Source of the DNA: Rouxiella aceris
Lineage (GTDB): Bacteria; Pseudomonadota; Gammaproteobacteria; Enterobacterales; Enterobacteriaceae
DNA: 64,000 bases
Reading direction: 5' to 3'
Assembly: GCF_012933545.1 (NCBI RefSeq)
Contig: NZ_JAADJU010000006.1
Span: 248,001 to 312,000, forward strand
The position numbers and the translations under genes were made by a program. Positions 1 through 8,459 of this stretch are shown here, in pieces (within the stretch, counting starts at the first letter, position 1; each line of letters opens with the position of its first letter). The notes below the pieces were generated by a model. The model was not told the origin of the DNA and did not search any database. It worked only from the letters and a program-made list of their open reading frames with translations.

Positions 1-37
1 TGAGCAGCAGCAACGCGATTAGCATTGCGTATCGCAT
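1..37 (-). CDS. 5' end of an exported protein gene, cut by window edge
   Basis: Reading the minus strand from an ATG at 37 gives about 12 codons (MRYAMLIALLLL) before the window ends. A good Shine-Dalgarno (AGGAAAA) lies four bases upstream of the ATG. The basic start followed by a leucine-rich stretch looks like the beginning of a signal peptide or lipoprotein leader. It does not match what I recall of yadS, which follows btuF in E. coli. The gene is separated from btuF by about 185 bp, so it is probably transcribed independently. Too short to identify. Confidence 0.4.
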   Translation of the reverse strand, partial: MRYAMLIALLLL

Positions 38-223
38 AAATTTTTCCTGGTTTAAGTAAAAAAAAAGACAAAGTTTCACTAAGGATTATCGGTACAGCCC
101 GGCAGGACTTTAATTTCTGAGAGCATAGAGTGAACTGGCCGCAAGGGGCAGTCTTGAGAATGGCCGCGTTGGTTTTAAATTTGTTTAGTACATAAGGTGT
201 TGCTGTCAGCAGTGTGTGCCGGC

Positions 224-1036
224 TCAGGGCTGGGCATTGAGCTGATCAATTTGCTGGCAAAGCTGCTGTGCCGCCAGCATAATCCGTGGCCCCGCGCGGT
301 TAAACCAGTCGGCATTGACCGCCACTAGCGGTACATTGAGCTGCCCCTGCCAAAAGGCTTTGATCTCGTCCTGCTGCTGGGGGGTGCCAGGAAAAATAAT
401 CAGCCGCGGTTGTCGACTGATCACTTGTTCGCGGCTGATTTGCGGCCAGGGGGCGGGACTGTCGGCAAAGATATTGGCGGCGCCACATAGCGTCACTATC
501 TGGTTTTGCAGGGTTTGCCCGGAGGCGGTAAATAGCGGTTGGGTAGAAAATTGCAGAAAAACCGGCAGCGGAGGTTTGCTGTTATGGCGAGCGGTCAGCG
601 TTTGCAACTGCTGACGCATCTGCGCGGCAACCTGATGCCCTGGTGCAGGATCCTGGCTAAACTCGGCCAGTTGATCGAGCGCGCTGGCGACCTGTTCAAT
701 GCTTTGCGGATCCAGATAGATAATCTTGATCCCCAGTGACGCCAACTGCTCCAGCGGGCGCTGCGGATTACCCCCACGCCACGCCAGCACCAAATCCGGT
801 TTCAGGGACAGAATACGTTCAACGTTAAGACCTTGCCAACTGGCAACCTGCTCGATTTTTGCCGCCGCTGGCGGGTAGTCAGAGTAGGCGCTCACCCCTA
901 TCAGTTTATCGCCGAGGCCAGCGGCAAACGCCAGCTCGGTCAGATTGGGGGCCAGGCTTATCACCCGTTGTGCCACCTGCGCGATTGCCATTAACGGCAG
1001 CCACAGCGCCAGCAGCAGACAAAGTCTTAACGCCAT
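224..1036 (-). CDS. btuF: Vitamin B12 periplasmic binding protein BtuF
   Basis: A 270-residue protein (E. coli BtuF is 266) that captures cobalamin in the periplasm and delivers it to the BtuCD ABC transporter. Residues 1-19 form a signal peptide ending in LPLMAIA. The mature part starts [16 protein letters not shown], typical of class III (FecB/BtuF-like) binding proteins, with two lobes joined by a long helix. The C-terminal [15 protein letters not shown] matches the family. It lies 6 bp downstream of mtnN on the same strand and is probably cotranscribed with it, as in E. coli. btuC and btuD are not in the window. Confidence 0.95.
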   Translation of the reverse strand: MALRLCLLLALWLPLMAIAQVAQRVISLAPNLTELAFAAGLGDKLIGVSAYSDYPPAAAKIEQVASWQGLNVERILSLKPDLVLAWRGGNPQRPLEQLASLGIKIIYLDPQSIEQVASALDQLAEFSQDPAPGHQVAAQMRQQLQTLTARHNSKPPLPVFLQFSTQPLFTASGQTLQNQIVTLCGAANIFADSPAPWPQISREQVISRQPRLIIFPGTPQQQDEIKAFWQGQLNVPLVAVNADWFNRAGPRIMLAAQQLCQQIDQLNAQP

Positions 1037-1042
1037 ATTGGA

Positions 1043-1744
1043 TTATTCAGCCTCGGCCAGCGCTTTTAACATGGCATCGACCATCAGCGTCGACTGTTCG
1101 GCGGCAACCACCAGGAACTCTTCAAAGCTCTGATGGGATTCGCTGTCGGCGACGTCAGAAATGGCGCGTACCACCACAAAAGGTGTACCGAACAGATGGC
1201 ATACATGACCCACGGCGGCAGCTTCCATCTCAACGGCGGCGACGGTCGGGAAGGTCTGGCGAATACGTGCCAGCGGTGCGGCACCGTTAATAAAGGCATC
1301 GCCACTGCAAATCAGCCCGCGTACCGCATTGAGATCCAGTCCGGTAATGCAGCGTTCAGCCAGTGCGATCAGGTCAGCGTCGGCGACAAAGGCCGCAGGA
1401 CAACCCGCCATCTGTCCCGGCTCGTAGCCAAAAGCGGTAACATCAACGTCGTGATAACGCACTTCTTGTGAAACCACAATATCGCCGACTTTCAATGTTT
1501 TGGCCAGGCCACCGGCGGAACCGGTATTAATCACCACATCAGGTTGGCAGTGCTCCAGCAACAGCGTGGTGCCCATTGCCGCCGAGACTTTACCAATGCC
1601 CGATTTTAACAGCGCAACTTCAACGCCGTGCAGTTGACCTGTATAGATTTCACAACCCGCACGTTGCAGGGTCTGAAGACCTTCGATTTTGTCGCGCAGC
1701 AGGGTAACTTCTTGCTCCATTGCGCCAATGATGCCTACTTTCAT
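1043..1744 (-). CDS. mtnN: 5'-methylthioadenosine/S-adenosylhomocysteine nucleosidase
   Basis: Cytoplasmic hydrolase that splits adenine from 5'-methylthioadenosine and S-adenosylhomocysteine, in methionine salvage and the activated-methyl cycle. The ATG at 1744 gives 233 residues beginning [13 protein letters not shown], matching the E. coli enzyme (232). The open frame extends 25 codons upstream, but that part has no family resemblance and is rejected. Visible family motifs include the phosphorylase-like NTGSAGG loop, [12 protein letters not shown] and the late RAISDVAD with the catalytic Asp. First gene of an mtnN-btuF unit, divergent from dgt. Confidence 0.96.
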   Translation of the reverse strand: MKVGIIGAMEQEVTLLRDKIEGLQTLQRAGCEIYTGQLHGVEVALLKSGIGKVSAAMGTTLLLEHCQPDVVINTGSAGGLAKTLKVGDIVVSQEVRYHDVDVTAFGYEPGQMAGCPAAFVADADLIALAERCITGLDLNAVRGLICSGDAFINGAAPLARIRQTFPTVAAVEMEAAAVGHVCHLFGTPFVVVRAISDVADSESHQSFEEFLVVAAEQSTLMVDAMLKALAEAE

Positions 1745-1912
1745 ATGAATACCCGCAGATGATGATAAATATACCCTGAATACAGGGCGGATTGGACATA
1801 GCCTTGACGAATGCGGCATAGTCTAGCATGGCTCAAGCCAAGAGATAATGCGTTTGCTGTCGGCAAGAGGATGCAAAACCAACGGATGAAGTGACTGATA
1901 AGGTAGGGGATC

Positions 1913-3430
1913 ATGGCAGGGATCGATTTTAAACTGAAATTCAATTTTCAACGCCCGTTTAGCTCACCGATTGAAGCCAGGGATGAATATGACGTGATAC
2001 GCCAGTTTGAAAGCGATCGCGGACGTATTATCAATTCTGCTGCCATCCGTCGCCTGCAACAGAAAACCCAGGTTTTTCCGCTGGAAAAAAATGCCGCAGT
2101 ACGCAGCCGTTTGACCCACTCGATGGAAGTGCAGCAGGTCGGCCGACATATTGCCAAGGAGATCCTCTATCGCCTGCGCAAAAGCGGTCAGCTTGAGCAA
2201 CTTGGCCTGCTGGAGTCCATGGACCCTTTTGAAAGTGTGGTGGAGATGGCCTGCCTGATGCACGATATCGGCAATCCGCCTTTTGGTCATTTTGGTGAGT
2301 CGGCGATTAATAACTGGTTTGCCAAACGCATGGATATTGCCAGCCTGGCTGCGGACAGCTTATCGCTCCAGGGGAGCAACCCGGCGTTTCTCAACCTTGA
2401 TCAACAAGATGCCGCCCTGGATCAGTTACGCCATAAAGTGCGTTACGATCTTTGCCACTTTGACGGCAATGCTCAGGCCATCCGCCTGGTATTTACTCTG
2501 TTAAAGCTTAATCTGACCTTTAGCCAGACCGCCTGCATTCTGAAATATACCCGTCCGGCCTATTGGTCACAGCCGTTGCCTGCAGACTTTGATTACCTGA
2601 TGAAAAAACCGGGCTTTTATCTTGCCGAAGAGCCTTTTATCCGCCGGATGCGCGGTGAGCTGGGGTTGGGAGAATTTCATCGCTATCCGCTGACCTATAT
2701 TATGGAAGCGGCAGATGATATCTCCTACTGCATTGCCGATCTGGAAGATGCGGTAGAAAAAAATATTTTCACTGTCGATCAGCTGTATGAGCATCTGTAT
2801 CGGGAGTGGGGGGAGAGCGTTAAAGGCGACTGGTTTGAAAAAGTGGTACGTACCGCCTACCAGAAAATGAATCAGGCCAAAACCTTCCGCAATCCGGTGG
2901 ATTACTTCTTTATGGAACTGCGGGTACAAACCGTTAAACAGCTGGTGCCCCATGCCGCGATACGCTTTATCAGTAATTTATCGTCAATATATGTCGGTAA
3001 TTTTAATCAGGCTTTACTTGAGGATGTCAGTCAGGCCAACCGTTTGTTGAAAATATATAAAAGTGTCGCCTTCAAACATGTGTTCAATCATCACGAAGTC
3101 GAAGAGCTGGAATTGCAGGGCTATCGTGTCATTAGCGGACTACTGGATATTTACAGCCCACTGCTGGATATGCCGCAGCACGAATTCAGCCAACTGGTCG
3201 AACAGGACACCCATCGCCGCTATCCTATTGAAACTCGGCTGTTTCATAAGCTGTCTTCCAAGCATCGATTGGCGTACAGTGAAGCGGTATCAAAGCTCAG
3301 CGACGGCAACGAAAAGCAAAAGCAGGTACTTGAATATTATTTTCGTGCCCGCATGATCCAGGATTATATCAGTGGCATGACCGATCTCTATGCCTATGAT
3401 GAATATCGCCGACTGATGGCGGCGGAATAA
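1913..3430 (+). CDS. dgt: Deoxyguanosinetriphosphate triphosphohydrolase
   Basis: A 505-residue enzyme, the same length as E. coli Dgt. It hydrolyses dGTP to deoxyguanosine and tripolyphosphate and so limits the dGTP pool. The HD-domain metal ligands are visible and fall at the E. coli positions: H69 in RLTHSME, H117-D118 in [16 protein letters not shown] and D268 in EAADDIS. The first ATG ([16 protein letters not shown]) fits the family start. It is divergent from mtnN and lies about 200 bp upstream of degP, the conserved dgt-degP order. Confidence 0.97.
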   Translation: MAGIDFKLKFNFQRPFSSPIEARDEYDVIRQFESDRGRIINSAAIRRLQQKTQVFPLEKNAAVRSRLTHSMEVQQVGRHIAKEILYRLRKSGQLEQLGLLESMDPFESVVEMACLMHDIGNPPFGHFGESAINNWFAKRMDIASLAADSLSLQGSNPAFLNLDQQDAALDQLRHKVRYDLCHFDGNAQAIRLVFTLLKLNLTFSQTACILKYTRPAYWSQPLPADFDYLMKKPGFYLAEEPFIRRMRGELGLGEFHRYPLTYIMEAADDISYCIADLEDAVEKNIFTVDQLYEHLYREWGESVKGDWFEKVVRTAYQKMNQAKTFRNPVDYFFMELRVQTVKQLVPHAAIRFISNLSSIYVGNFNQALLEDVSQANRLLKIYKSVAFKHVFNHHEVEELELQGYRVISGLLDIYSPLLDMPQHEFSQLVEQDTHRRYPIETRLFHKLSSKHRLAYSEAVSKLSDGNEKQKQVLEYYFRARMIQDYISGMTDLYAYDEYRRLMAAE

Positions 3431-3437
3431 GCGCAGA

Positions 3438-3560
3438 AATAACCTGAAGTTTTAAGGCCAATCAGCCAGAGTTAGCGGTTGGTTAAAAAATGATCTTTTG
3501 TAAATATCGACAATATTTTTTTACTATTGTCAGATCGACGAAGATGAACTTCAGGTTATT
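3438..3560. repeat. 14-bp perfect inverted repeat spanning dgt-degP gap
   Basis: AATAACCTGAAGTT at 3438-3451 is exactly the reverse complement of AACTTCAGGTTATT at 3547-3560, with 95 bp between. The right arm overlaps the -35 box of the sigma-E-type promoter of degP. Read-through transcripts from dgt could fold across the interval, or the arms could be paired protein-binding sites. No function is known to me. Confidence 0.6.
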
Positions 3561-3572
3561 AAATAAATCTCA
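3546..3572 (+). promoter_or_regulatory. Sigma-E-type promoter of degP
   Basis: GAACTT at 3546-3551, a 16-bp spacer, then TCTCA at 3568-3572. This resembles the sigma-E consensus (GAACTT, 16-17 bp, TCTGA) and the E. coli degP promoter as I recall it (GAACTTCAGG...TCTGA). It lies about 70 bp before the degP ATG. It implies induction by envelope stress; a CpxR site could not be identified with confidence. Confidence 0.8.
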
Positions 3573-3639
3573 GTACTTGACTACCCGGCAAGGTGGCAAT
3601 GATTTGTCGCCACTAAATAATTTAAAGAGATTTCAACTG

Positions 3640-5088
3640 ATGAAAAAAACTACTCTATTCTTGAGCGCATTGGCGTTAAGTGTCGGTTTGGCTGTAGCGC
3701 CTGTTTCATCGGCATTGGCTGCAGAGACGGCTTCTTCCAGTACCACTCAGGTGCCAAGCCTGGCTCCGATGCTGGAAAAAGTGATGCCCTCCGTTGTCAG
3801 CATCAACGTGGATGGCAGCGCCCCGGTAAAAACCCCGCGTATGGGGCAGCAGTTCCAGCAGTTCTTTGGTGAAAACTCACCGCTTTGCCAGGATGGATCG
3901 CCTTTCCAGGGCTCGCCAGTTTGTCAGCAAGGCGGCGCGGGCGGAGACGATGGCAGCCAACAGGCACCGGCCAAACAGGCATTCCAGGCGCTGGGTTCCG
4001 GCGTAATTATTGATGCCACCAAAGGCTATGTGGTCACCAATAACCATGTAGTGGAGAACGCCAACAAGATCACCGTCCAGCTAAACGACGGTCGCCGTTT
4101 TGACGCCAAAGTGATCGGCAAGGATCCGCGTTCCGATATTGCGGTGATCCAGCTGGTGGATGCCAAGAATCTGACGGCAATTAAAATGGCCGACTCCGAA
4201 CAGTTACGCGTCGGTGACTACACCGTGGCCATCGGTAACCCTTATGGTCTGGGTGAAACTGCCACCTCGGGGATCGTCTCGGCGCTCGGTCGTACCGGGC
4301 TGAACATTGAAAATTACGAAAACTTTATTCAGACCGATGCGGCAATTAACCGTGGTAACTCAGGCGGTGCGCTGGTTAACCTTAACGGTGAACTGATTGG
4401 TCTTAATACCGCGATCCTGGCACCAGACGGTGGCAATATCGGTATTGGTTTTGCTATCCCGAGCAATATGGTCCAGAACCTGTCGAAACAGATGATTGAA
4501 TTCGGCCAGGTTAAACGCGGCGAGCTGGGCATTATGGGCACCGAGCTGAATTCCGAACTGGCGAAAGCCATGAAGGTTGATGCGCAACGCGGTGCCTTTA
4601 TCAGCCAGGTTCTGCCGAAGTCGGCGGCGGAAAAAGCCGGTATTAAAGCGGGCGATGTGATTGTCAGCATGAACGGCAAACCGATCAGCAGCTTTGCCGC
4701 CTTCCGTGCCGATGTGGGTACCATGCCGATTGGCAGCAAAATCAGCGTCGGCCTGCTGCGTGATGGCAAACCGGTGAACGTTGAGGTTACCCTGCAGCAA
4801 AGTACGCAGCAATCTCAGGTCGATTCCGGCAATATCTTTACCGGTATTGAAGGGGCCGAGTTAAGCAACAGCGACGTTAACGGCCAGAAAGGCGTGAAAG
4901 TCGATAACGTTAAACCGGGCACCGCTGCGGCACGGGTTGGGCTGAAGAAAGGTGATATTATCCTCGGCGTTAACCAGCAGAAGATCAACAACCTCGGCGA
5001 GCTGCGTAAAATTCTCGACAGCAAACCGGCAGTACTGGCGCTGGATATCCAGCGTGGCGACAGCTCAATCTATTTGCTGGCGCAGTAA
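3640..5088 (+). CDS. degP: Periplasmic serine protease/chaperone DegP (HtrA)
   Basis: A 482-residue precursor (E. coli 474) that degrades or refolds misfolded envelope proteins as a cage-forming oligomer. The ATG at 3640 is chosen because it follows AAAGAGA and begins a proper signal peptide (MKKTTLFLSALAL, cleavage near ALA-AET). The frame is open 50 codons further upstream, across the promoter, and that part is not coding. Catalytic triad by precursor numbering: H136 (TNNHVVE), D166 (RSDIAVI), S241 (RGNSGGAL). The LA loop keeps its Cys pair (C83, C95). Two PDZ domains follow at about 285-375 and 390-475. Transcription should be sigma-E dependent. Confidence 0.97.
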   Translation: MKKTTLFLSALALSVGLAVAPVSSALAAETASSSTTQVPSLAPMLEKVMPSVVSINVDGSAPVKTPRMGQQFQQFFGENSPLCQDGSPFQGSPVCQQGGAGGDDGSQQAPAKQAFQALGSGVIIDATKGYVVTNNHVVENANKITVQLNDGRRFDAKVIGKDPRSDIAVIQLVDAKNLTAIKMADSEQLRVGDYTVAIGNPYGLGETATSGIVSALGRTGLNIENYENFIQTDAAINRGNSGGALVNLNGELIGLNTAILAPDGGNIGIGFAIPSNMVQNLSKQMIEFGQVKRGELGIMGTELNSELAKAMKVDAQRGAFISQVLPKSAAEKAGIKAGDVIVSMNGKPISSFAAFRADVGTMPIGSKISVGLLRDGKPVNVEVTLQQSTQQSQVDSGNIFTGIEGAELSNSDVNGQKGVKVDNVKPGTAAARVGLKKGDIILGVNQQKINNLGELRKILDSKPAVLALDIQRGDSSIYLLAQ

Positions 5089-5113
5089 TTTGTTTGCTGA
5101 TGGCGGTGAGCCT

Positions 5114-5209
5114 TCAGACGGCTGACAAAGTCCGTTATTAGTGAGAGCGCCCCTGGGTGTGCTATGCCCGGGTATCTCGATCATCAAGACGACTTGGTCA
5201 TCAAACTCA
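5114..5209 (-). mobile_element. MITE copy 1, between degP ORF and its terminator
   Basis: A 96-bp element in reverse orientation relative to the copies at 40026 and 60426, and the same length as the copy at 40026. Its ends carry imperfect terminal inverted repeats built around TGACAAAGTC (one mismatch here: GACTTGGTCA). The core contains CCCGGGTATCTCGATCATC. The right end abuts the degP terminator hairpin at 5210. Unlike the other two copies, no second copy of the hairpin is recognisable on the left side (5099-5113). No coding capacity. Confidence 0.8.
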
Positions 5210-5232
5210 GGCAGGCTTCGGCCTGCCTTTTT
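5210..5232 (+). terminator. Rho-independent terminator of degP
   Basis: GGCAGGC-TTCG-GCCTGCC followed by TTTTT: a 7-bp perfect stem, a UUCG-type tetraloop and a T-tract. It stands immediately after MITE copy 1, about 120 bp from the degP stop codon. Confidence 0.9.
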
Positions 5233-5316
5233 GTTGTCTAAAGGGCAAATGCCCAATTCCCCGCTGTCAAACTGTGACCTCACCCGCAACTCCAATCTGA
5301 TTTTCTGCACTTTATG

Positions 5317-5329
5317 CATTTGCACAATG
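5317..5329. promoter_or_regulatory. Candidate CdaR operator upstream of cdaR
   Basis: CATTTGCACAATG, which recurs with one mismatch as CAATTGCACAATG (reverse strand of 14492-14504) in the garD/garP divergent region, and in weaker form at 6833 upstream of gudP. The shared position upstream of regulon members makes it a candidate site for the sugar-diacid regulator. This is inference from sequence sharing only. Confidence 0.45.
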
Positions 5330-5391
5330 TATGCGGCGGCCTGCCTGCGTATTCTGATCGTTATCACGAATTAAGCAGGAGCAGTCGAGTT

Positions 5392-6549
5392 ATGGCGGTG
5401 TATCACCTTGATGCCAAGCTGGCGCAGCAGATCGTCGCCCGCACGATGCAAATTATTGATAGCAATGTCAATGTTATGGATGCCCGCGGCAGGATCATTG
5501 GCAGTGGTGACGATCAGCGGCTGGGAGAATTGCACGAAGGCGCGCTGCTGTGTATTTCGCAGGAACGAGTGGTGGATATTGACGAGGGCGTCGCCCGCCA
5601 TCTGCACGGCGTGCGGCCCGGGATCAATCTGCCGTTGCGCATTGATGGCGAGATTGTCGGCGTAATAGGTTTGACCGGCAATCCGTCGCAGTTGCGACAA
5701 TATGGCGAACTGGTGTGCATGACCGCTGAAATGATGCTGGAGCAGGCGCGTTTGCTGCATATGCTGGCCCAGGATAGCCGTCTGCGTGAAGAACTGGTGC
5801 TTAACCTGATCCGCATGGATGAACTGTCACCGGCGCTGATGGAATGGGCACAGCGTCTGGGCATTGATATCAATAAGCCGCGAGTTGTGGCGGTAGTCGA
5901 AGTCGACAGTGGCCAGTTGGGCGTTGACAGCGCCATGGCGGAGTTGCAGCAACTGCAACAGCTGTTGACCACCCCTGAGCGCGACAACCTGATCGCCATT
6001 GTTTCACTGACAGAAATGGTGGTGTTGAAACCGGCGCTCAATCATTACGATCGCTGGGATCCCGAGTCACATCGCCAGCGCATCGATCATCTGCTGTCGC
6101 GCATGACCGAAAGCGGTCGCTTGCGGGTGCGTATTTCACTGGGTAATTTTTTTGTCGGGCCGGGCAGCATTGCCCGTTCTTATCGTACCGCGCGCACCAC
6201 CATGGCGGTGGGCAAACAGCGCATGCCGGAGCAACGCTGCTATTTTTATCAGGATCTGATCTTACCGGTGTTGCTGGACAGTTTACGCGGCGGTTGGCAG
6301 GCCGATGAGCTGGTGCGCCCGCTGGCGCGTTTAAAAGCGACAGACAGTAATGGCCTGTTAAGACGCACCCTGGCGGCCTGGTTTACCCATAACGTGCAGC
6401 CTACGGCAACCTCGAAAGCGCTTTATATCCATCGCAATACCCTTGAGTACCGGCTTAATCGTATTTCCGAACTGACCGGGCTGGATTTGGGCAATTTTGA
6501 CGATCGCTTATTATTGTATGTGGCACTGCAATTGGATGATGAGCATTAA
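5392..6549 (+). CDS. cdaR: Sugar diacid utilisation transcriptional activator CdaR
   Basis: A 385-residue regulator, the exact length of E. coli CdaR (SdaR), which activates gud and gar genes in response to glucarate, galactarate or glycerate. The ATG at 5392 follows GCAGGAG and begins MAVYHLDAKLAQQIVARTM. The frame extends 26 codons upstream without family similarity. The N-terminal sugar-diacid recognition domain covers about residues 5-135. A central GGDEF-like region follows. The C-terminal PucR-type helix-turn-helix includes LYIHRNTLEYRLNRI near residue 350. It sits directly before gudP in a locus that holds all its expected targets. Confidence 0.96.
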   Translation: MAVYHLDAKLAQQIVARTMQIIDSNVNVMDARGRIIGSGDDQRLGELHEGALLCISQERVVDIDEGVARHLHGVRPGINLPLRIDGEIVGVIGLTGNPSQLRQYGELVCMTAEMMLEQARLLHMLAQDSRLREELVLNLIRMDELSPALMEWAQRLGIDINKPRVVAVVEVDSGQLGVDSAMAELQQLQQLLTTPERDNLIAIVSLTEMVVLKPALNHYDRWDPESHRQRIDHLLSRMTESGRLRVRISLGNFFVGPGSIARSYRTARTTMAVGKQRMPEQRCYFYQDLILPVLLDSLRGGWQADELVRPLARLKATDSNGLLRRTLAAWFTHNVQPTATSKALYIHRNTLEYRLNRISELTGLDLGNFDDRLLLYVALQLDDEH

Positions 6550-6575
6550 TGGCAGCGTTATTACGCTAATTCTTT

Positions 6576-6608
6576 TACCGTCAACTGCAATTAACGCAGC
6601 TGACGGTA
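6576..6608 (+). terminator. Hairpin after cdaR, probable terminator
   Basis: TACCGTCA at 6576-6583 pairs with TGACGGTA at 6601-6608, with an inner CTGC/GCAG extension around AATTAAC. An AT-rich tract (TTAATTAATTTG) follows rather than a clean T-run. It probably separates cdaR from gudPXD. Confidence 0.6.
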
Positions 6609-6708
6609 TTAATTAATTTGCCACTTTTATGACGATAAAGTTATTTTTTCAAGATAAGTTGCATGTAAAAATAAAATATACGCCTTCTTGGGGGAAGTAT
6701 TAAAATAA

Positions 6709-6724
6709 TGTGACTTGTTTCACA
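6709..6724. promoter_or_regulatory. CRP-cAMP site upstream of gudP
   Basis: TGTGACTTGTTTCACA is a perfect match to the TGTGA-N6-TCACA consensus and lies in the 534-bp gap between cdaR and gudP. It implies catabolite control of glucarate uptake and catabolism. Confidence 0.8.
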
Positions 6725-6779
6725 AATAATCGGTCAATACCCTTCTCTTGTTTATCTATCGTTAAACTTTCCTGGCGAG

Positions 6780-6793
6780 ACTATCGCGATAGT
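6780..6793. promoter_or_regulatory. 14-bp perfect palindrome in gudP upstream region
   Basis: ACTATCGCGATAGT reads identically on both strands, about 290 bp upstream of the gudP start and 55 bp downstream of the CRP site. It has the form of a dimeric regulator operator. The regulator is unknown, and the motif does not recur at garD/garP. Confidence 0.4.
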
Positions 6794-6832
6794 AAAAGGA
6801 ATTTTTCGTGACAGGATTCGCACTGCGCTGTG

Positions 6833-6845
6833 CATTTGCCATAAT
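6833..6845. promoter_or_regulatory. Weak candidate CdaR-like motif upstream of gudP
   Basis: CATTTGCCATAAT shares its first seven bases with the 13-mer found upstream of cdaR and in the garD/garP gap. The right half diverges. Together with the CRP site and the palindrome it accounts for the recognisable content of the cdaR-gudP gap. Confidence 0.3.
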
Positions 6846-7083
6846 ATAATTAAATTATCGCTTTTAAGCTTGTCGCTTTGCCTAGTGAGGCAAAGGGGTG
6901 TTCTCCCTATACTGTTATCGTCGTGACATGGCGTTATATTTATTCCATACAATGGAAAATATTATAACAGTAACGCTGTTGTTCTCGGCATGACTGCTTG
7001 TTTTGTATGCGTTTTATTCTGATACCCTACATCTCTCCCCCTTCAGAATGCGCGTGACGTCAATACTCTCTTTGGAGAACATC

Positions 7084-8433
7084 ATGGATTCATTCAGCTC
7101 GGCGGTGAGCATCACAAAAAAGAGAACCAATGCTCGCTACTGGATAGTGGTTATGTTGTTTATCGTAACCTCATTCAATTACGGCGATCGGGCCACGCTG
7201 TCTATTGCCGGTACTGCCATGGCCAAAGATATTGGTCTGGATTCTGTTGGTATGGGATATATCTTTTCGGCATTTTCCTGGGCCTATGTGATAGGACAAA
7301 TACCCGGCGGCTGGTTGCTGGATAAATTTGGGTCTAAAAAGGTTTATTTCTACAGTATTTTTATCTGGTCGTTATTTACCCTGCTGCAAGGCTTTGTCAA
7401 TATTTTCCACGGTTTTAGCATTGTTATCGCGCTTTTTGCCTTACGTTTCCTGGTGGGGCTTGCCGAAGCGCCTTCTTTCCCGGGCAACAGCCGTATTGTT
7501 GCCGCCTGGTTTCCGGCTCAGGAACGCGGCACTGCGGTCTCTATTTTTAACTCCGCACAGTATTTTGCCACGGTGATTTTTGCCCCCATCATGGGTTGGC
7601 TGACCTCAGAAGTTGGCTGGTCACATGTCTTCTTCTTTATGGGCGGCCTGGGTCTGTTGCTTAGCTTTATCTGGCTGAAGGTGATTTACGATCCTAAAGA
7701 TCATCCGAGTGCCAATCAGGCAGAACTGGACTATATCGAAGCCGGCGGTGCGCTGATCAATATGGATCAGAAAAGCAATAAAGGCGGCAAGGTCGTTGGC
7801 AAAGGCTCTAAATTCCAGCAAATAAAACAGCTGCTTTCCACGCGCATGATGGTGGGCATCTATCTGGGACAATACTGCATTAACGCGCTGACCTATTTCT
7901 TTATCACCTGGTTCCCGATTTATCTGGTGCAGGAAAAAGGCATGTCGATCCTTAAAGCCGGCATGGTGGCCTCTATTCCCGCAGTTTCAGGTTTTCTCGG
8001 CGGTATTTTGGGCGGCGTGATTTCAGACTACCTGATGCGCCGCACCAACTCGCTAACCTTTGCGCGTAAATTTCCTATCGTGCTCGGTATGCTGCTCTCC
8101 ATGTCGATGGTGATTTGCAACTATGTCACCACGGAATGGGTGGTGATTGCAGTGATGGCCATGGCCTTCTTTGGTAAAGGTCTGGGAGCGCTGGGCTGGG
8201 CAGTGTTGGCCGATACGGCACCGAAAGAAATCAGCGGACTTAGCGGCGGCTTGTTCAATATGTGCGGCAATGCCTCAGGCATCGTCACGCCAATCGCTAT
8301 CGGCTATATCATTGCTGCCACGGGTTCATTTAATGGCGCATTGTTGTATGTCGCCATCCACGCCATGGTGGCCGTTGTTAGCTTCTTGTTTATTGTGCAG
8401 AAAATCGAACGTATTGAATTACGCGCTTACTAG
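7084..8433 (+). CDS. gudP: D-glucarate transporter, MFS (GudP)
   Basis: A 449-residue, twelve-helix major facilitator of the anion:cation symporter (phthalate permease) family. It imports D-glucarate and probably other aldarates into the cytoplasm. The ATG at 7084 follows GGAGAAC and begins MDSFSSAVSITKKRTNARYW, collinear with E. coli GudP (450). The frame is open 27 codons upstream without family similarity. Family-typical segments include SFNYGDRATLSIAG in TM1, GGWLLDKFGSKKVYF after TM2 and FLVGLAEAPSFPGN. gudX and gudD follow with short gaps, forming a gudPXD operon. Confidence 0.95.
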   Translation: MDSFSSAVSITKKRTNARYWIVVMLFIVTSFNYGDRATLSIAGTAMAKDIGLDSVGMGYIFSAFSWAYVIGQIPGGWLLDKFGSKKVYFYSIFIWSLFTLLQGFVNIFHGFSIVIALFALRFLVGLAEAPSFPGNSRIVAAWFPAQERGTAVSIFNSAQYFATVIFAPIMGWLTSEVGWSHVFFFMGGLGLLLSFIWLKVIYDPKDHPSANQAELDYIEAGGALINMDQKSNKGGKVVGKGSKFQQIKQLLSTRMMVGIYLGQYCINALTYFFITWFPIYLVQEKGMSILKAGMVASIPAVSGFLGGILGGVISDYLMRRTNSLTFARKFPIVLGMLLSMSMVICNYVTTEWVVIAVMAMAFFGKGLGALGWAVLADTAPKEISGLSGGLFNMCGNASGIVTPIAIGYIIAATGSFNGALLYVAIHAMVAVVSFLFIVQKIERIELRAY

Positions 8434-8459
8434 CCGACTCAAGGTAGAAGGAAACAATG

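Noticed and set aside
3490-3639. 50-codon N-terminal extension of DegP
   Set aside because: It crosses the sigma-E promoter and leaves the signal peptide internal; the ATG at 3640 has the RBS and family start.
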